Shown here: one piece after another, positions 8,834 through 16,856 of the stretch
How positions within the stretch are numbered: position 1 is the first letter of the stretch
Layout of the letters: each line of letters opens with the position of its first letter
Assembly (NCBI GenBank): GCA_964384915.1
Contig: CAYLMA010000010.1
Location: 37,882-101,881 of the forward strand
Direction of reading: 5' to 3'
DNA: 64,000 nucleotides
Source of the DNA: Sulfurimicrobium sp964384915
GTDB lineage: Bacteria > Pseudomonadota > Gammaproteobacteria > Burkholderiales > Sulfuricellaceae
The notes under the pieces: model-generated
The model's database searches: none
Told to the model about the DNA's origin: nothing
Seen by the model: the letters and a program-made list of their open reading frames with translations, nothing else
Position numbers and translations under genes: made by a program

Positions 8834-9409
8834 ATGGCAAACGACAGCGAATACCTTTCCCAACTGCAGGATTATTACGCCACGCATGGCGTACTGCCGT
8901 CCTACTCCACCATCATGACCCTGCTCGGCCTGCGCTCCAAGAGCCCGGTGGCGGCGCTGGTGGCGCGCCTGAAGCTGAGCGGTTTCCTGGAAGCCACGCC
9001 TGACAAGCGCCTCAAGCCGGGGCCCTTGTTCTTCGAACGCACCGTGTATGAAAGCGTCCAGGCCGGCATGCCCACGCCGGCCAGCAACGATCAGGGCGAA
9101 ACCCTGACGATAGACGCCTACCTGGTCGAACGCCCTTCGCAGACCGTCCTGGTCAGGGTGAAGGGCGACTCCATGATCGACGCGGGCATCCATTCCGGCG
9201 ACACGGTGATCGTGGAAAAAAATGTCGCCGCCAGCGTGGGCGACCTGGTCATCGCCATCGTCGACAATGAATTCACCCTCAAGACGCTGGACCGGGAAGG
9301 CAGCCAGTTCATCCTGCGTCCGGCGAATCCCGCCTTCCCCGTCATCCGTCCCAAGGGGCAACTGGAAATCTTCGGCGTGGTCGTGGGGCAGTTCCGCAAG
9401 TACAAGTAA
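8834..9409 (+). CDS. LexA-type self-cleaving repressor (S24 family)
   Basis: This transcriptional repressor of 191 residues has a short winged-helix N terminus (residues about 1-60, LPSYSTIMTLLGLRSKSPV) and a C-terminal S24 latent protease domain. The self-cleavage site is Ala77-Gly78 (VQAGMP). The nucleophile is Ser113 in GDSMID and the general base is Lys150 in EFTLKTL, with the same spacing as E. coli LexA. The N-terminal domain is diverged from E. coli LexA and the operator differs from CTGT-N8-ACAG. It may be the SOS repressor of this organism or a second LexA paralogue controlling a small regulon. It has its own promoter with a palindromic operator 15-30 bases upstream. No copy of that operator was seen before recA in this window. 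Confidence 0.85.
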   Translation: MANDSEYLSQLQDYYATHGVLPSYSTIMTLLGLRSKSPVAALVARLKLSGFLEATPDKRLKPGPLFFERTVYESVQAGMPTPASNDQGETLTIDAYLVERPSQTVLVRVKGDSMIDAGIHSGDTVIVEKNVAASVGDLVIAIVDNEFTLKTLDREGSQFILRPANPAFPVIRPKGQLEIFGVVVGQFRKYK

Positions 9410-9437
9410 TTTCCATGAAATCAGTCCGGAGGAATCC

Positions 9438-10229
9438 ATGAGGCGCTGGTTGACGCTTATTTTGCTGCTGCTCTCCCTTCCCGCTGCGGCGCAACAGGAA
9501 CTGGAAATCATCCAGCTCAGGAACCGCACGGTGGACCAGATCGTGCCGGTACTCCGTCCCCTGGTTGAACCGGGCGGCAGCGTCTCGGGTATGAACGACC
9601 AGATCCTCCTGCGCGCCAGCCGCAGGAACATCGAGCAGATCAGACAAGTCCTCGCCACGCTGGATACCGCTCCCCGGAACCTGGTGATCAGGGTCAGCAA
9701 TGACATCAGCCAGGAGAGCGAAAGGGAGGGCGCCGCCCTGTCCGGGCGCATTGAGCTGGGGCAGGGCGGCAACAACCGCATCCGGGGGCGGGCTTACGAC
9801 ACGGTCAGCAGCGGCAGCCGGAGCAGCAGCCAGCGCATCCAGGTGATGGAAGGCGGCAGCGGCTATATCATGGTGGGCCGCTCGCTGCCGGTCCCGTTCC
9901 GCCAGGTGGTGATGGGGCCGCATGGCGTGGCGGTGTCCGAAAACCTGGTGTACCGCGACATCGGCAGCGGCCTGCACGTGACGCCGCGGGTGGCCGGGGA
10001 CCGGGTCACGCTGGAAATCAGCCCGCAGTTCGAGCGCGAGCAGGGCCGCCTGGGTGGCGCAGATATTCAGCGCCTCAGCACCACCGTTTCCGGCCGTCTG
10101 GGCGAATGGATCGAGCTCGGCGGCAGCAGCCAGGAAGAAAGCGGGCGCGAGCGCGGCTACACCAGCTACGCGAACACGCGCGGGCGCGACAGCCGCAGCG
10201 TGTGGCTCAAGGTCGAAGAGATCAAATGA
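9438..10229 (+). CDS. short secretin-like protein (NolW/secretin domain)
   Basis: This exported protein of 263 residues has a signal peptide (MRRWLTLILLLLSLPAAAQ). An N1-type secretin domain follows (LEIIQLRNRTVDQIVPVLRPLV...ILLRASRRNIEQIRQVLATLD) and then a short segment resembling the secretin beta domain (GLHVTPRVAGDRVTLEISPQ). It is much shorter than true secretins and lacks the full pore domain. It is therefore more like the stand-alone bacterial secretin-domain proteins than a type II or type IV pilus secretin. The start ATG 9438 has a good GGAGGA ribosome site. It lies 28 bases after the LexA-type gene on the same strand and could be co-transcribed. Its function is unknown. Confidence 0.7.
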   Translation: MRRWLTLILLLLSLPAAAQQELEIIQLRNRTVDQIVPVLRPLVEPGGSVSGMNDQILLRASRRNIEQIRQVLATLDTAPRNLVIRVSNDISQESEREGAALSGRIELGQGGNNRIRGRAYDTVSSGSRSSSQRIQVMEGGSGYIMVGRSLPVPFRQVVMGPHGVAVSENLVYRDIGSGLHVTPRVAGDRVTLEISPQFEREQGRLGGADIQRLSTTVSGRLGEWIELGGSSQEESGRERGYTSYANTRGRDSRSVWLKVEEIK

Positions 10230-10247
10230 TCAATAAAAAAGATTTGC

Positions 10248-10349
10248 ACCGCAAAGGCGCAAAGCATGCAGAGCCAGCCCATTAGCTTGCTCTGGTCGTC
10301 CACTCGCCTTTGGATTCAAACGCGTTGGCTTACTTTGCGCCTTTGCGGT
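10248..10349. repeat. intergenic inverted repeat (GCAAAGGCGCAAAG family), copy 1
   Basis: A 17-bp perfect inverted repeat, ACCGCAAAGGCGCAAAG (10248-10264) and CTTTGCGCCTTTGCGGT (10333-10349), flanks about 68 bases. It fills the gap between convergent genes. A related element with the same arm core lies at 46374-46460 after the small lipoprotein gene. It may be a small non-autonomous mobile or REP-like element. Confidence 0.7.
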
Positions 10350-10373
10350 TGATGAACGTTTGTTTTAGGATGA

Positions 10374-11432
10374 TCAGGCTTCGCTGCTGATCGCGCCATG
10401 TTCAAGCGCCGTCCACTTCTTCATCAGGCTGAATCCCACCGCAAGCAGGGTTGGCCCGATGAAAATGCCGATAAAACCGAAGGCGAACACGCCGCCCATG
10501 ACGCCGAACATCACCAGGATGAAAGGCAGATTGCTGCCGCGACTGATGAGCAGGGGTTTCACCACGTTATCCACGCTGCTGATCAGCAGAACTCCCCACA
10601 GCAACATGAAAATTCCCCATCCCATGCTGCCCTGATAGAACAGCCAGATGGCCGCGCCGCCCCAGATCAGCGGCGGCCCGGCGGGGATCAGCGAGAGCAC
10701 GAAAGTCGCCACGCCGAGCAGCATTGCCGCCGGCACCCCGGCAATGGCAAAGCCGATCATGGCCACGAAACCCTGCGCCAGCGCTGTTCCTACCAGCCCG
10801 TACATGACGCCGCGCACGGTGTTGTTGACCGTGTCGAGGACATTTACCGCCTGGTGGCCGGCCACCCGTTCCATCGCCACGCCCAGCGCGCTTACCAGTG
10901 TTTCACCGTCCCGGTAAAGGAAGAAGCTGACAAAGGCGGCCAGGCTCATTTCCATCACTCCCTGCCCCAGCAGGATGGCGCCCGCGAGAAGGAATTTACG
11001 GGTGGGTTCGAGCAGGCGTTTGAGCAGCGCCATCATTTCTTCCTGGCTGCTGGCGATCAGATGCCAGTAATTGTTGATCGCCTCGCCTGCCAATGGTAGT
11101 CCGGTCAGCCAGGCGGGCGGTTGCAGCGGCCCTTCCTCGATAGCCTCTCTGATCTGGTCATAAAAGACTGTAATGTTGTCGGCGAGGTTGTACGCCACCA
11201 GCGCCAGCGGCAGGATCACGGTGACGATCAGCGACAGCGTCATGGCGAGGGCGGCCAGGTTGTGCCGGCCCTTCATTCTGCCCAGCAGCCAGAGATAGAG
11301 TGGCCAGGTCGACACGCACACCACGGCGGCAAACAGTATCGCGGTCAGGAACGGCTGAAGTACGAGGAAGCAGCCCACCACCAGGATCAGCACGGCGGCA
11401 AGCTGGGCATAATATTCGAAGCGTTTTTCCAT
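10374..11432 (-). CDS. AI-2E family transporter (PerM-like permease)
   Basis: This inner-membrane protein of 352 residues belongs to the UPF0118/AI-2E exporter family. It has paired N-terminal membrane helices (AAVLILVVGCFLVLQPFLTAILFAAVVCV), a long amphipathic middle region, and a C-terminal group of helices with the family motif (IPAGPPLIWGGAAIWLF...GSNLPFILVMFGVMGGVFAFGFIGIFIGP). Members export autoinducer-2 or act as sodium/proton antiporters; which applies here cannot be told. The gene is single, divergent from yaeQ-like 11543 and convergent with the secretin-like gene. Confidence 0.88.
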   Translation of the reverse strand: MEKRFEYYAQLAAVLILVVGCFLVLQPFLTAILFAAVVCVSTWPLYLWLLGRMKGRHNLAALAMTLSLIVTVILPLALVAYNLADNITVFYDQIREAIEEGPLQPPAWLTGLPLAGEAINNYWHLIASSQEEMMALLKRLLEPTRKFLLAGAILLGQGVMEMSLAAFVSFFLYRDGETLVSALGVAMERVAGHQAVNVLDTVNNTVRGVMYGLVGTALAQGFVAMIGFAIAGVPAAMLLGVATFVLSLIPAGPPLIWGGAAIWLFYQGSMGWGIFMLLWGVLLISSVDNVVKPLLISRGSNLPFILVMFGVMGGVFAFGFIGIFIGPTLLAVGFSLMKKWTALEHGAISSEA

Positions 11433-11542
11433 GGTGTCTGGCCTTTGAGAAGCTGTGTAATCCGAGAAGCTGTTTAATAAAATTCAAAATCAGGTATTCT
11501 TCGGCGTTTCATCAATCCACGCTCTGAAGCGGATGTCATTAT

Positions 11543-12091
11543 ATGGCCCTTAAGGCAACTATTTTTAAGGCCGATCTAAATATCGCCGATATGGATCGCA
11601 ACTATTACCACGACCATGCCCTGACCATCGCCCGCCACCCTTCTGAAAACGACGAGCGCATGATGGTGCGCGTGCTGGCCTTTGCGCTGCATGCTGACGA
11701 GGGCTTGTCCTTTGGGCAGGGGCTGAGCACCGATGACGAGCCGGATCTGTGGCAAAAGGACCTGACCGGCGCCATCGAGTGCTGGATCGATGTGGGACTG
11801 CCCGATGAAAAACTCATCCGCAAAGCCTGCGGGCGGGCCAGGAAGGTATTTGTCTATACCTATGGCGGACGTGGCGCCGACATCTGGTGGGGCCAGAACA
11901 GCGGAAAGTTCGCGCGGCTCGATAATCTGAGCGTCATGAATCTGTCGCCCCAGAGCTGCCAGGCCATGGCAGGGCTGGCTCAGCGCAATATGCAGTTGCA
12001 ATGCACCGTTCAGGATGGGCAGATTTGGCTGTCCGACAAGAACAACACCGTGCAAGTGGAATTAACGCCGCTGAAAACATCAGAGCGCTGA
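11543..12091 (+). CDS. yaeQ: YaeQ family protein
   Basis: This protein of 182 residues matches the conserved YaeQ family along its length (MALKATIFKADLNIADMDR, RHPSENDERMMVRVLAFALHA, VYTYGGRGADIWW). The fold is related to PD-(D/E)XK nucleases. E. coli and Salmonella members were linked to haemolysin or RfaH phenotypes, but the molecular role is unsettled. It is a single gene transcribed away from the AI-2E permease. Confidence 0.92.
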   Translation: MALKATIFKADLNIADMDRNYYHDHALTIARHPSENDERMMVRVLAFALHADEGLSFGQGLSTDDEPDLWQKDLTGAIECWIDVGLPDEKLIRKACGRARKVFVYTYGGRGADIWWGQNSGKFARLDNLSVMNLSPQSCQAMAGLAQRNMQLQCTVQDGQIWLSDKNNTVQVELTPLKTSER

Positions 12092-12106
12092 GGTATCCCC
12101 GGTTTT

Positions 12107-12424
12107 TCAGGGGCTTCCATGCTCAGCCCAGAGGGCGCGTGCGAATGCCTTCCATGCCGGCCCGCCATGCGTCATGACGCCTTCTCCTTGTGCGCTTTTT
12201 TCCATCACCCTGTGCATCAGCGCGGCCACCGCAAATAGTTCGGCTTTTGCCATGCGGCGATAGTCGTCGTGTTTGACCGCTTCGCGCATATCCCCGGCGC
12301 CACCGTTCAGAGCGCCCCTGACTTGCGCTTCGTCAGACCAGTCTATGCCGAGCGCGATCCCCGTGCGTACAATTTGTTGCTCCAGTGCATGGGTCTCTTC
12401 GCTGAAAAATTCAAATCCAGTCAT
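12107..12424 (-). CDS. hypothetical protein, 105 residues
   Basis: This short soluble protein is not recognised. It is acidic and alanine-rich, with no signal peptide or membrane segment (MTGFEFFSEETHALEQQ at the start, GGPAWKAFARALWAEHG at the end). It is predicted mainly helical. It converges on yaeQ, with 15 bases between the stops, and is divergent from the SrkA-like kinase. Coding potential is supported by GC-rich third positions and by clean use of the space between neighbours. No function can be proposed. Confidence 0.6.
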   Translation of the reverse strand: MTGFEFFSEETHALEQQIVRTGIALGIDWSDEAQVRGALNGGAGDMREAVKHDDYRRMAKAELFAVAALMHRVMEKSAQGEGVMTHGGPAWKAFARALWAEHGSP

Positions 12425-12537
12425 GTAATGCCTCCATTCGGGGTATTGGGCACGCTTCCATTATCATGAGTTCATGCTATATCGATTTGACTATCTCAAC
12501 ACGGTTTGGGCGCTCAGGTCACTGTACAATGCCAGTC

Positions 12538-13530
12538 ATGAAAATTACCGCTTTGACCCCTTTTTCCGCATTGACGCCGGATGTGGTTCTGAATGCGCTG
12601 GACAGCGTTGGCTTGCGTAGCGACGGACGCCTGCTCGCGCTCAATAGCTACGAGAACCGCGTCTATCAGATCGGCATGGAAGATGGGCCGCCGCTGGTGG
12701 CAAAGTTTTACCGGCCGGCGCGCTGGAGCGACGACGCGATTCTCGAAGAACATGCCTTTACCCTGGAGCTGGACGAGCGCGAAATTCCGGTGGTGCCGCC
12801 GCTGAGCTTGGCCGGGGCGGGTACGCTGCACCTGTTCGAGGGCTTCCGCTTTGCCGTTTTCCCCAAGCAGGGCGGACGTGCGCCGGAGCTTGAGGAAAGC
12901 AATACCCTGGAATGGATGGGGCGCTTTCTCGGGCGCATTCATGCGGTGGGGGCGCTGCAGCCCTTCAGGCACCGCCCTGTGCTGGACATTGCAAGCTTTG
13001 GCACGGAGCCGCGCGATTATCTGCTGGCCAATGGGTTTATCCCAGCTGATCTTGACGAGGCCTGGCGCAGTGTTGTGGCCTTGGCTCTGGAGGGGGTGCA
13101 GCGCTGTTTCGAGCGTGCCGGCCGGGTGCGCATGCTACGTTTGCATGGCGACTGCCATGCAGGCAATGTGCTGTGGACGGACAATGGCCCGCATTTTGTC
13201 GATTTTGACGATGCCCGCATGGGCCCTGCGGTGCAGGACCTGTGGATGATGCTGTCGGGGGAGCGCGCCGACATGGCGCGGCAACTGGCCGATCTGCTGG
13301 CGGGGTACGAGGATTTTTACGAGTTCGATCTCCGCGAGTTGCATCTGATCGAAGCGCTGCGCACACTGCGCCTGATCCACTATTCCGCCTGGCTGGCCCG
13401 GCGCTGGGATGACCCGGCATTTCCGGCGGCATTCCCATGGTTCAATACCCAGCGCTACTGGCAGGATCGTATTCTGGAGTTGCGCGAACAGTTGGCGCTG
13501 ATGGATGAAGGGCCGCTGTGGTCGCTGTGA
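12538..13530 (+). CDS. srkA: stress response Ser/Thr kinase SrkA (YihE/RdoA)
   Basis: This is an aminoglycoside-phosphotransferase-fold protein kinase of about 330 residues. In E. coli SrkA protects against programmed death after stress. Near-identical blocks to the family are visible: LNSYENRVYQ, AKFYRPARWSDDAILEEHAF, the catalytic loop LRLHGDCHAGNVLW (HGDxHxxN) and the metal-binding FVDFDDARMGPAVQDLWM, ending in WFNTQRYWQDRI. ATG 12538 is used; ATG 12529 is three codons upstream and equally possible, while the start at 12466 adds an unrelated extension. It is a single gene. Confidence 0.93.
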   Translation: MKITALTPFSALTPDVVLNALDSVGLRSDGRLLALNSYENRVYQIGMEDGPPLVAKFYRPARWSDDAILEEHAFTLELDEREIPVVPPLSLAGAGTLHLFEGFRFAVFPKQGGRAPELEESNTLEWMGRFLGRIHAVGALQPFRHRPVLDIASFGTEPRDYLLANGFIPADLDEAWRSVVALALEGVQRCFERAGRVRMLRLHGDCHAGNVLWTDNGPHFVDFDDARMGPAVQDLWMMLSGERADMARQLADLLAGYEDFYEFDLRELHLIEALRTLRLIHYSAWLARRWDDPAFPAAFPWFNTQRYWQDRILELREQLALMDEGPLWSL

Positions 13531-13533
13531 GGG

Positions 13534-13935
13534 CTATACCATCATGCCGCCATGGGTTGGCATCATGACGGGATGTCCGCCCGACTGGAAAATAAACAGT
13601 CCGATAAAGAAGCTGAAGATTGCAATGAAGATGCTGGCGAAAAACGCGGTCCAGAAGCCGGATATCCTGAAGCCCGGCACGATGGCCGCGACCAGCATGA
13701 TGACCAGAGCATTGATGACCAGCAGAAATAAACCGAAGGTGAGGAGCGTAATCGGCAAGGTCAGAACGACCAGCACCGGGCGCACGATCGCATTGGCAAA
13801 ACCCAGCAGCAAGGCCGCGATGAACAGGGATTGCTTGTTTGAAAAGCTGATGCCCCGAAAGATTACGCTGGCAACCCACAGGGCAAGGGCGGTGATGGCC
13901 CAGTGAACCAGAAATTCGCTAAGATTGTTTAACAT
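13534..13935 (-). CDS. YvlD/phage-holin-like four-helix membrane protein
   Basis: This small inner-membrane protein of 133 residues has four hydrophobic helices and the PF04020-type pattern (LLGFANAIVRPVLVVLTLPITLLTFGLFLLVINALVIML, written here in parts: GFANAIVRPVL, LPITLLTFGLF, INALVIML). The start ATG at 13935 precedes LNNLSEFLVHW; the upstream frame to 14148 runs into the riboswitch region and is unlikely. Despite the holin label these are housekeeping membrane proteins of unknown role, often linked to envelope stress. It converges on the kinase gene with three bases between stops. Confidence 0.82.
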   Translation of the reverse strand: MLNNLSEFLVHWAITALALWVASVIFRGISFSNKQSLFIAALLLGFANAIVRPVLVVLTLPITLLTFGLFLLVINALVIMLVAAIVPGFRISGFWTAFFASIFIAIFSFFIGLFIFQSGGHPVMMPTHGGMMV

Positions 13936-14149
13936 GGCTGCGATCCGGGGGACGTTTGATTTTCTGGCGATTATGACTGCCCCCGGGGGTTTTCCCAAGC
14001 AGATTTGATTGCGTGGGGGGAGTGCGTCGTGCTGTTCCTGGGCGACACTTTGATTATACAAAATAGACTTGAACAAACTCCTGTTTCGTGGTAGAAAGAT
14101 GGCATTGCTGATCAAAGAATTTATTCGGATTTTTTGCTCAGGTAACACC

Positions 14150-14236
14150 TAAAATTTAAGGGCAAACCCATCGAAAGGTGGGGACGCAAAGTTTCCGGTC
14201 TAAGGGGCAGATGTCCTAGGATAGCGGGATTGCTGG
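14150..14236 (+). ncRNA. c-di-GMP-I (GEMM) riboswitch
   Basis: The region carries the hallmark blocks of the class I cyclic-di-GMP aptamer in order. They are GGGCAAACC, then a CGAAAGG tetraloop stem, GGGGACGCAAAG, TTTCCGGTCTAAGG, a variable stem, and AGGATAGCGGGATTGCT. These correspond to the GGGCAAACC/GACGCAAAGCC/CCGGCCTAA/GGTAGCGGGGTTACC blocks of the Vc2 aptamer. It lies about 155 bases before the DUF1631 gene on the same strand, so the expression platform would be 14237-14391. The 13936-14391 interval is otherwise non-coding. The exact 5' edge of P1 is uncertain. Confidence 0.9.
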
Positions 14237-14391
14237 GTGAGCATGGGTCGTGGTGTGGCGCGCTGCGATTTCACATCATCTCCGCTTTTCCTTCTTCCCC
14301 CTCGTTCGGCCGTTGCAGCTTCGCGCCAACACAAGTCAGATTGCAGAAAGGTTTGCAATGGTGTTTGCCAGCTCTGTCAGGAGACGGAATC

Positions 14392-16764
14392 ATGAATGAC
14401 GCCGCGCAAAAAAACATCGTGAAGATGAGCCAGTTCGACCGCCCCCGCGCGGTGCCGGGTACATCCATGTCAGTATTGAACGATTGCCGGGATATGGCTG
14501 CTTCTCGACTGGCGCAGGCATTGTCACAGACGATGGGCAAGGCGGTAGATGATCTCTTCGAGCTATCCGAGCAGGTGTCGCATTACGAGATGCGCAATCT
14601 GTACATGGAAGCCATGGCAGTCGCTCGCGATCAACGCGGCATCATTGAAGCTGGGTTCAGGCAGGCTTTCATTCAGGACTTCAATCAGGAAACACGCCGC
14701 GAAACACGCCCGCAGCAGGCGCTCTCTCTTGATGCCACGGAACTGAGCCTGGTTGAACCGGATGACCTCGAGGAATCGCTGGCGTCGATCAATATCTCGA
14801 ACAGCATTCATGGAGATTGCGCCGAGGAGCTTTTTGGCGTCGAAAAACGAGTAGGGATGCTGCTGCATGACCCGGAGCTGCTGCAGTCGAATAATCCACT
14901 CGGGCCCGAGGTGATTGCTAATGCCTTCATGAAATCCATGAAAGCGCTCGATTGCCAGGTCAAGGTCAAGTTATTGCTGGTGAACATGTTCAACAAACAC
15001 ATGCCACGCCAGGTAAAAGCAATTTATCAGGATATCAACCAGCTTCTGGTGGATAAGGGCGTGCTGATCAAGATACGGGTGGGGATGAAAAAACAGACTG
15101 CTGCAAGCGTGGCTGGCGAGCCGGCAGCGGCCGGCAATGAAATGGCGGCGCCATCGCGACCCGGCGATGGCGGGCTGTTCGCGGCGCTGCAGCAACTGCT
15201 TACGCGTGGAATTGGTGGCGCAGGCGCTGCGGGTGGGTCCGGCGCGGGCGCCGCATCGGCGATGATCATGGAGGGTGGGACGCAGCAAGCCGGTTTGCCG
15301 GAACAAAGCATGGCTGTGTTGCATTCGCTGACGCAACTGCAGCAAGGGCAATTGGCAGGCGTGGGCAGTGCGCTGGATGCGGCATCGCTGTCGAATGGCC
15401 AGGTCAATGTGCTGCGCGAGATCAAGGCTGGCCCGGTTGCCAGTTCCATGGGGCATGTGGATGCCATGACCCTGGATATCGTGGCCATGCTGTTCGACTA
15501 CATCCTGGATGACCGGCGTATCCCGGATGCCATGAAAGCCCTTATTGGCAGGCTTCAGATCCCGGTGCTCAAGGTGGCCATGCTGGACAAGGCCTTCTTT
15601 TCGCAGAAATCCCACCCCGCCAGGAAACTGCTGGACCGGTTGGCGGAAGTCTCGATTGGCTGGGATGAAACCGAGGGGCACCAATGTGGCCTTTATCAGG
15701 CAGTCGATGGTCTGATCCAGCGCATCATGAACGAGTTCGATGACAAAGTCGGGATTTTTGCCGAGGTTCTGGAAAATCTCGAAAACTATCTCGCCGAAGA
15801 GAAAAAACGCAGCGATGAACTCACCGGGCTGAGCGCCCAGGTCGTCCATCACCGTGAACAGGCGGAAATTTCGCGCATCATGGCGCATGATGAAGTGCGG
15901 CGCCGCATCCATACCCCGCATTTGCCCGAAGTCATCCGGAGTTTCCTTGCAGGCTGCTGGGAATCCGTTCTTGCTGCGGCCTATACCAAAGCGGGAGAAG
16001 ACGGCGCGTCCTGGAATCAGGCTATTGTCACCATGGATGAACTGGTCTGGAGCGTAGAGCCAAAATGCGTGCCGGATGACCGCAAGAAACTGGTTACCCT
16101 CTTGCCCAGCCTGCTGAAACGCCTGCAGGATGGCATGCTGCAGGCCGGTTTGCAGGATGCCGAGCGTGACCAGTTTTTTGCGCGTCTGGTCAACTGCCAT
16201 GCTGTGGTGGTTAAGGCCGGCTTGCGCGCAATAGAGCAGGAGGGGGCGCACCAGGCGGAATTCGTGGAGCGGGAAATCGCAGCGGAAGATGCGGCAGAAA
16301 TGGCGCGCCATGAGGCCGAGCAGGCAGACTTTGCTGAAATTGCTGTGCCGCAGGAACATGCCGAACCGGACCCCGCAATCATGCAGGCGCTGGTTGCCGA
16401 TACCGAGATTGAATCAGGCTGGCAAACATTCACTATTGGCGGTGCGAATTGGCAGGCTGAAGCAGCCGCTGCATCTGACGAATACGATGCCATGGTCAAG
16501 CGCATCAAGCGCGGCACCTGGATCGAAATCGAGCAGGAAAACGGTGCATCCACCCGCGTCAAGCTGGCCTGGGTCAGCCCGCTCAAGGGGCTCTTCCTGT
16601 TTACCAATCGACTGGGTGAGCGAGCGGTGTCCATTACGCCGGAGGGGTTGGCCGAGAAATTCCGCAGCGGGATGGCGCATGTGATTGATGATATTGCCCT
16701 GGTGGATCGTGCCGTGAACAACCTCATGGAGCGTCTCAAGCAAACCTCGGTCGAAGCGGGCTAG
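14392..16764 (+). CDS. DUF1631 family protein, likely c-di-GMP effector
   Basis: This cytoplasmic protein of 790 residues belongs to the DUF1631 family. It contains a conserved N-terminal helical region (NDCRDMAASRLAQALSQTMGKAVDDLFEL), a low-complexity linker around residues 240-290, the central family block (MTLDIVAMLFDYILDDRRIPDAMKALIGRLQIPVLK, cited in pieces as LFDYILDDRRIPD and IGRLQIPVLKVAML) and a C-terminal PilZ-like stretch (VKRIKRGTWIEIE...RVKLAWVSPLKGLFLFTNRLG). The family is tied to cyclic-di-GMP signalling and surface behaviour. ATG 14392 follows AGGAGAC; the longer frame from 14230 overlaps the riboswitch. The riboswitch upstream strongly suggests c-di-GMP-controlled expression, giving both RNA-level and probably protein-level sensing. 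Confidence 0.85.
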   Translation: MNDAAQKNIVKMSQFDRPRAVPGTSMSVLNDCRDMAASRLAQALSQTMGKAVDDLFELSEQVSHYEMRNLYMEAMAVARDQRGIIEAGFRQAFIQDFNQETRRETRPQQALSLDATELSLVEPDDLEESLASINISNSIHGDCAEELFGVEKRVGMLLHDPELLQSNNPLGPEVIANAFMKSMKALDCQVKVKLLLVNMFNKHMPRQVKAIYQDINQLLVDKGVLIKIRVGMKKQTAASVAGEPAAAGNEMAAPSRPGDGGLFAALQQLLTRGIGGAGAAGGSGAGAASAMIMEGGTQQAGLPEQSMAVLHSLTQLQQGQLAGVGSALDAASLSNGQVNVLREIKAGPVASSMGHVDAMTLDIVAMLFDYILDDRRIPDAMKALIGRLQIPVLKVAMLDKAFFSQKSHPARKLLDRLAEVSIGWDETEGHQCGLYQAVDGLIQRIMNEFDDKVGIFAEVLENLENYLAEEKKRSDELTGLSAQVVHHREQAEISRIMAHDEVRRRIHTPHLPEVIRSFLAGCWESVLAAAYTKAGEDGASWNQAIVTMDELVWSVEPKCVPDDRKKLVTLLPSLLKRLQDGMLQAGLQDAERDQFFARLVNCHAVVVKAGLRAIEQEGAHQAEFVEREIAAEDAAEMARHEAEQADFAEIAVPQEHAEPDPAIMQALVADTEIESGWQTFTIGGANWQAEAAAASDEYDAMVKRIKRGTWIEIEQENGASTRVKLAWVSPLKGLFLFTNRLGERAVSITPEGLAEKFRSGMAHVIDDIALVDRAVNNLMERLKQTSVEAG

Positions 16765-16856
16765 TCCGGCGTTTACAATCGCCCCTGTTTGTTGCATGCT
16801 TTGACGGTGTGGCCGCTTTTATGGGCCTCCCGACCCTGCCAACGGCGAGAACGCTC

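Noticed and set aside
7574..9781. Long minus-strand open frame of 735 codons
   Set aside because: It runs antisense to the MacB permease, the LexA-type gene and the secretin-like gene. It is His/Gln/Arg-rich, as expected from the complement of GC-rich codons, and has no domain.
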